Shown here: piece after piece, positions 6,406-9,069 of the stretch
Position numbering within the stretch: the stretch's first letter is position 1
How the letters are laid out: each line of letters starts with the position of its first letter
NCBI GenBank assembly: GCA_033720695.1
Contig: JAWWCA010000149.1
Span: forward strand, 1 to 9,069
DNA: 9,069 bases
Source: DATGQT01 sp033720695
Lineage (GTDB): Bacteria > Bacteroidota > Rhodothermia > Rhodothermales > Rubricoccaceae
Direction: 5' to 3'
Made by a program: the position numbers and the translations under genes
The notes under the pieces: generated by a model
Told to the model about the DNA's origin: nothing
The model's input: only the letters and a program-made list of their open reading frames with translations
Databases searched by the model: none

Positions 6406-7152
6406 ATGCTTCGCATCACCGCCCTCGCCGCCCTCGCCGCGGCCGTCGGTCTCAGCGCCGCCCCGGCGCAGGCCCAGGACACCCCGCCCCCGGACACCAT
6501 CGTCGTTCAGACCCCCGAGAACGAGGCGCGCAAGCGCTTCAACACGGGCAACGACCTCCTCCGGCAGGAGGACTACGAGGGCGCCCTCGCCATGTTCGAG
6601 GAGGGGCTCTCGCTCGACCCCACCAACAACCGGAACGCCTACGGCCGCGCCCTCGCCCTCGCCCAGCTCGACCGGGAGGACGACGCCGTCGAGGCGTTCG
6701 AGCAGGCCATCGCGCTCTCCGACGCCGCCGAGGACGCCGAGACCGGCACGGCCGCCCGCCGCGCCCTCGGCCTCATCATGTACAACCGGGCGCTGGGCCT
6801 CCTCGCCGCGAACCCGCTGCCGCAGGCGACGGCCGAAGAGGCCCTCCCGCTGCTCGCCGTCGCCACGGAAGGCGGGGTGGAGGCCAACCAGCTTCCCTAC
6901 CAGCTCGCCCGCGTCCACAACGTCCTCGGCAACTACGACGAGGCCGAACGCTACGCCCAGGCAGCCGTCGAGGCCAACGAGGGGCAGGACGACATGTCCG
7001 CCTACTACATCGAGTTGGGCCTCGCCCGCATGAACGCCGGCAACGCCGACGGCGCCCGCGAGGCGTTCGAGATGGCGCGCGAGGGCTCCTGGAGTGGCTG
7101 GGCCGAGCACTACCTCCGCGAGCTCGACGGGGACGGCGCCGCCGGCGGCTGA
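6406..7152 (+). CDS. Exported tetratricopeptide-repeat (TPR) protein, 248 aa
   Basis: The protein starts with a Sec signal peptide (residues 1-23, Ala/Leu-rich core, predicted cleavage AQA/QD). A short Pro/Asp linker follows, then TPR helices. The clearest TPR units are at about 41-74 (FNTGNDLLRQEDYEGALAMF, then LDPTN), 75-108 (ALAQLDREDDAVEAFEQAI), 161-194 (LGNYDEAERYAQAAV) and 196-229 (MNAGNADGAREAFEMA), with a more degenerate repeat at about 115-150. TPR domains are protein-interaction scaffolds; no enzyme domain is present, so the partner is unknown and the protein is most likely periplasmic. The tail ends in a Gly/Ala-rich stretch. The ATG at 6406 is chosen because the signal peptide begins there and a Shine-Dalgarno-like GGAGGA precedes it; in-frame sequence upstream is Pro/Arg-rich and not signal-like. 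It follows the LOG gene by 205 bp and is followed by a hairpin. Confidence 0.88.
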   Translation: MLRITALAALAAAVGLSAAPAQAQDTPPPDTIVVQTPENEARKRFNTGNDLLRQEDYEGALAMFEEGLSLDPTNNRNAYGRALALAQLDREDDAVEAFEQAIALSDAAEDAETGTAARRALGLIMYNRALGLLAANPLPQATAEEALPLLAVATEGGVEANQLPYQLARVHNVLGNYDEAERYAQAAVEANEGQDDMSAYYIELGLARMNAGNADGAREAFEMAREGSWSGWAEHYLRELDGDGAAGG

Positions 7153-7192
7153 TCCTCCGCTCGCGTCCTCGCGCAGGACGTCTCCCATTCAG

Positions 7193-7223
7193 GAAGCCGC
7201 GCCGAGTCTTTCGGCGCGGCTTC
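7193..7223. terminator. Hairpin between convergent genes, probable bidirectional terminator
   Basis: A perfect 13-bp stem (GAAGCCGCGCCGA at 7193-7205 with its complement at 7211-7223) closes a 5-base loop. It lies 40 bp after the TPR stop and 20 bp beyond the stop of the convergent small membrane-protein gene. The bases after it on the plus strand (TCTGCGTTCG) are only mildly T-rich and the other side has no T-tract, so termination may be weak or need help. A second, smaller hairpin (6-bp arms, 7164-7169 with 7175-7180) precedes it. Confidence 0.7.
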
Positions 7224-7243
7224 TCTGCGTTCGTTCGGGGCCG

Positions 7244-7378
7244 CTACACCGTGTTCCGGCTGCCGAGCCAGAGGAGGAGGATCAGGAGGACGAACGGGAC
7301 GAGGATGCTGGCGACCGGCATCCATTCGAGGCCGGTGCCATAGCCGTCCGGGAGGGGGCCGAGCGCGAGGAGGGGCAT
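7244..7378 (-). CDS. Small single-pass membrane protein, 44 aa, unknown function
   Basis: A short leftward frame runs from the ATG at 7378 to the TAG at 7244-7246. The product has a 20-residue N-terminal part with Gly, Pro and two acidic residues (D11, E18), then one strongly hydrophobic segment at about 21-38 (PVASILVPFVLLILLLWL), then the short tail GSRNTV with a single Arg. The hydrophobic block is followed at once by a polar end and a stop. This is the pattern of a real mini membrane protein, with the C-terminus probably cytoplasmic by the positive-inside rule. It fills an otherwise empty 360-bp gap, ends 20 bp from the shared hairpin, and is divergent from the M48 protease gene. I recognise no family. 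An internal Met at residue 20 gives an alternative 25-residue form. No Shine-Dalgarno is seen. Confidence 0.6.
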   Translation of the reverse strand: MPLLALGPLPDGYGTGLEWMPVASILVPFVLLILLLWLGSRNTV

Positions 7379-7412
7379 GGGGTGAGGAGTCGGGTGAGGG
7401 GGCCTGCGCCGA

Positions 7413-7478
7413 CTACGCCCTGCCCCCCTGCTCCGATCCCGACCGGACTCGGGAGCCGGCGGGCCGCGCGGGGCGTAG
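7413..7478. promoter_or_regulatory. Nested inverted repeats in the divergent promoter region upstream of the M48 gene
   Basis: CTACGCCC (7413-7420) and its exact complement GGGCGTAG (7471-7478) flank 50 bases. Inside them, TCCCGA (7437-7442) and TCGGGA (7449-7454) form a second inverted pair. The nest lies in the 134-bp gap that must carry promoters for both the small membrane protein and the M48-GNAT pair, so an operator is possible. GC-rich sequence makes short inverted repeats common, and I see no clear -10/-35. Confidence 0.22.
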
Positions 7479-7512
7479 CACGAGGGCCTCTCCCACCAGC
7501 CTCTCTCCTCCC

Positions 7513-8352
7513 ATGCCTGTTCGCTCGGGCCGCAGCGGCGGCCGCCTCGTCGTCGGCCTCATCGTCGCCGTCATCGCCGTCGTTTCCTACTTCGCCTCCA
7601 CGACCGTCGAGGAGAACCCCGTCACGGGGGAGGCGCAGCGCGTGAGCATGAACGTGGACCAGGAGATCGCGCTCGGCCTCCAGGCGCAGCCGCAGATGGC
7701 AGCGCAGCACGGCGGCGAGTACCCCAGCCCGGAGGACCAGCAGGCCCTCGAAGCCCTCGGCGAGCGGATCGTCCGCGCGAGCGAGGCCGGGACCACGCCC
7801 TACGCCGGCCACTTCGACTTCCACCTCCTGGCCGACCCGCAGACGATCAACGCGTTCGCGCTCCCCGGCGGGCAGGTCAGCGTCACCGCCGGCCTCGTCG
7901 AGGCCCTCCAGCCCACGGAGGGCGAGCTGGCGGGCATCCTCGCCCACGAGATCGCCCATGTCGTCGGCCGCCACTCGGCCGAGCAGATGGCGAAGGCGCA
8001 GCTCACGCAGGGCCTGGCGAGCGCCGCCGCGATCGCCGCCTACGACCCGAACCAGCCCGGCTCGGCGGCGCAGTCCCAGATCGCCATGCTCATCGGCCAG
8101 GCCCTCACGACCCGCTACAGCAGGGAGGACGAGCTCGAGGCCGACGCCCTCGGCGTGCAGTTCATGGCCGACGCCGGCTACGACCCCCGCGCGATGGCCT
8201 CGGTGATGCAAAAGCTGGGGCAGGCCGCGGGCGGCGCCCGCGGCCCCGAGTTCCTCTCGACGCACCCGAACCCGGACAACCGCGTCGCTCGGATCGAGGA
8301 GGCCATCGCAGACCGCTTCCCGGACGGCGTCCCGGCGGGCTTGACGCGCTGA
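7513..8352 (+). CDS. Membrane-anchored M48-family zinc metalloprotease
   Basis: The 279-residue protein has a short basic N-terminus, one transmembrane anchor at about 11-29, and an M48 peptidase domain from about 45 to 265. The zinc site is visible: HEIAH at 145-149 in LAHEIAHVVGRH, and the third ligand Glu207 in ELEAD (207-211, the ExxxD motif). Other family marks are NAFALPGGQVSVTAGL (113-128) and STHPNPDNRVARI (249-261). It is the soluble-domain type seen in BepA/LoiP/YcaL-like periplasmic proteases rather than the multi-pass HtpX/Ste24 type; those enzymes degrade misassembled envelope proteins. There is no lipobox Cys, so the anchor is an uncleaved helix or a signal peptide without lipidation. 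The start has no Shine-Dalgarno but a C/T-rich leader. The GNAT gene follows after 2 bp, so the two are very likely co-transcribed. Confidence 0.93.
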   Translation: MPVRSGRSGGRLVVGLIVAVIAVVSYFASTTVEENPVTGEAQRVSMNVDQEIALGLQAQPQMAAQHGGEYPSPEDQQALEALGERIVRASEAGTTPYAGHFDFHLLADPQTINAFALPGGQVSVTAGLVEALQPTEGELAGILAHEIAHVVGRHSAEQMAKAQLTQGLASAAAIAAYDPNQPGSAAQSQIAMLIGQALTTRYSREDELEADALGVQFMADAGYDPRAMASVMQKLGQAAGGARGPEFLSTHPNPDNRVARIEEAIADRFPDGVPAGLTR

Positions 8353-8354
8353 CG

Positions 8355-8954
8355 GTGGCGCGTGCCCTCCGCCCCGCCACGCCTGCCGATGCCCCGGGCG
8401 TCGCCGCCGTCTACGCGCCCGTCGTGCGCGACGGCCACGCCTCGTTCGAAACCACGCCGCCGAGCCGCGCTGAGATGGCCCAGCGGATTGCGCGGACGCT
8501 CGAGCGCTACCCCTGGCTCGTCTGCGAGGCGGAGGGGCGGGTCCGCGGCTACGCCTACGCCGGGCCGCACCGCGACCGCGCCGGCTACCGCTGGTCGGCC
8601 GAGGTCTCCGTCTACGTCGCCCCGGAGATGCAGCGGCAGGGCGTGGGCCGTGCGCTCTACGCGGCGCTGCTCGCCCTGCTTCGGGCGCAGGGCCTCGTCA
8701 ACGTCTACGCCGGCATCGCCCTCCCCAATGCGCCGAGCGTGGCGCTGCACGAGGCCCTCGGCTTCCGCAAGATCGCCCGCTACCCGGGCGTCGGCTTCAA
8801 GGCCGGGGCGTGGCGCGACACCGGGTGGTGGCACCGGCGCCTCAACCCCCTCGCGCCGCACCCCGCTCCCCCTGTGCCGTATCCGGCCCTCGACGACGGC
8901 ACCGTCGCAGCCGCGCTCGCGGAGGGGGCCCGCTGGCTGAAGGAGCCCCGCTAA
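8355..8954 (+). CDS. GNAT-family N-acetyltransferase, phosphinothricin/MnaT-like
   Basis: The 199-residue cytoplasmic protein has the PAT/MnaT (YncA) pattern of GNAT enzymes: LRPATPADAPGVAAVYAPVV at 5-24, SFETTPPS (30-37), YAYAGPHRDRAGYRWSAEVS (66-85), the acetyl-CoA loop QRQGVG at 93-98, NAPSVALHEALGF (125-137), and the closing GAWRDTGWWHRRL (151-163). Relatives acetylate phosphinothricin, methionine sulfoximine/sulfone or other amino acids with acetyl-CoA; the native substrate here is unknown. Residues 165-199 form a Pro/Ala-rich extension beyond the usual domain end. The start is the GTG at 8355, two bases after the TGA of the M48 gene, which points to translational coupling. I see no terminator after the TAA at 8952-8954. 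Confidence 0.92.
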   Translation: MARALRPATPADAPGVAAVYAPVVRDGHASFETTPPSRAEMAQRIARTLERYPWLVCEAEGRVRGYAYAGPHRDRAGYRWSAEVSVYVAPEMQRQGVGRALYAALLALLRAQGLVNVYAGIALPNAPSVALHEALGFRKIARYPGVGFKAGAWRDTGWWHRRLNPLAPHPAPPVPYPALDDGTVAAALAEGARWLKEPR

Positions 8955-8981
8955 GCCCCGGCCATGCGTAGCTTCGGCGTG

Positions 8982-9069
8982 CCCCCCCCCCCCCCCGGGC
9001 GCCCCCCGGCACCCCCCCCCCCCCCGGGGCCGGGCGGGCGGGGCGCACCCCCAGCCGGCCCCCCCCCCC
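8982..9069. other. Poly-C/G low-complexity contig end, probable sequencing or assembly artefact
   Basis: Runs of 15 C (8982-8996), 14 C (9012-9025) and 11 C at the very end (9059-9069) are joined by G/C-only fragments. This is unlike any other part of the window and has no coding character. It most likely reflects poly-G error in two-colour sequencing, or collapsed low-quality reads at a contig edge. Confidence 0.8.

Noticed and set aside
5540..7033. 497-codon rightward frame across the LOG and TPR genes
   Set aside because: Its Arg/Pro/Ser-rich translation is out of frame with two genes that have signature motifs and a signal peptide.
7094..7645. 183-codon rightward frame through the TPR-M48 gap
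   Set aside because: It overlaps both flanking genes and the hairpin, and its translation is charged low complexity followed by poly-Ser/Ala/Pro. The leftward 44-residue membrane protein explains the gap better.
8964..9069. Possible start of a further rightward gene (ATG at 8964)
   Set aside because: Its frame runs straight into the poly-C stretch and gives only Pro/Gly/Arg/Ala; the sequence itself is suspect there.

Overview
The window is a 9.07 kb piece of a very GC-rich bacterial chromosome (hand counts of about 80% in one mutS2 stretch) with housekeeping and cell-envelope genes. I see no rRNA, tRNA, CRISPR array, transposase, integrase or phage gene. Several features together suggest a high-GC member of the Bacteroidota/Rhodothermota, for example a marine Rhodothermales. 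Start codons mostly lack a Shine-Dalgarno sequence and have pyrimidine-rich leaders. There are two lipoproteins, an OmpA-type glycine-zipper lipoprotein, a stand-alone sugar-phosphate nucleotidyltransferase of a type common in that group, and a mutS2 gene. This placement is an inference; no marker gene in the window settles it.

Layout. At the left edge, the last 40 codons of a RidA-family gene run rightward and converge, 15 bp apart, on a leftward block. That block, in transcription order (right to left), is a sugar-phosphate nucleotidyltransferase (4324 to 3320), mutS2 (3228 to 778) and a small lipoprotein of unknown function (701 to 141). The lipoprotein's mature part is clearly poorer in GC than its surroundings. 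A 346 bp intergenic region (4325-4670) separates this block from divergent rightward genes: an OmpA-family glycine-zipper lipoprotein (4671-5369) closed by a strong intrinsic terminator, a LOG-family phosphoribohydrolase (5457-6200) that begins about 10 bases after that terminator, and an exported TPR protein (6406-7152). A 13-bp hairpin (7193-7223) lies between the TPR gene and a convergent leftward gene for a 44-residue single-pass membrane protein (7378 to 7244). Divergent from that small gene is a two-gene unit, a membrane-anchored M48 metalloprotease (7513-8352) and a PAT/MnaT-like GNAT acetyltransferase (8355-8954), only 2 bp apart. The last roughly 90 bases are poly-C/G low-complexity sequence that looks like a damaged contig end.

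How the genes fit together. The OmpA-like lipoprotein, the TPR protein, the M48 protease, the small membrane protein and the unknown lipoprotein are all envelope or exported proteins, and the M48 protease resembles envelope quality-control peptidases. MutS2, RidA, LOG and GNAT are cytoplasmic housekeeping or metabolite-handling proteins. I see no coherent defence, secretion or biosynthetic system. The most interesting items are the unlisted 44-residue membrane protein, the terminator that abuts the LOG start, and the composition break inside the unknown lipoprotein gene.
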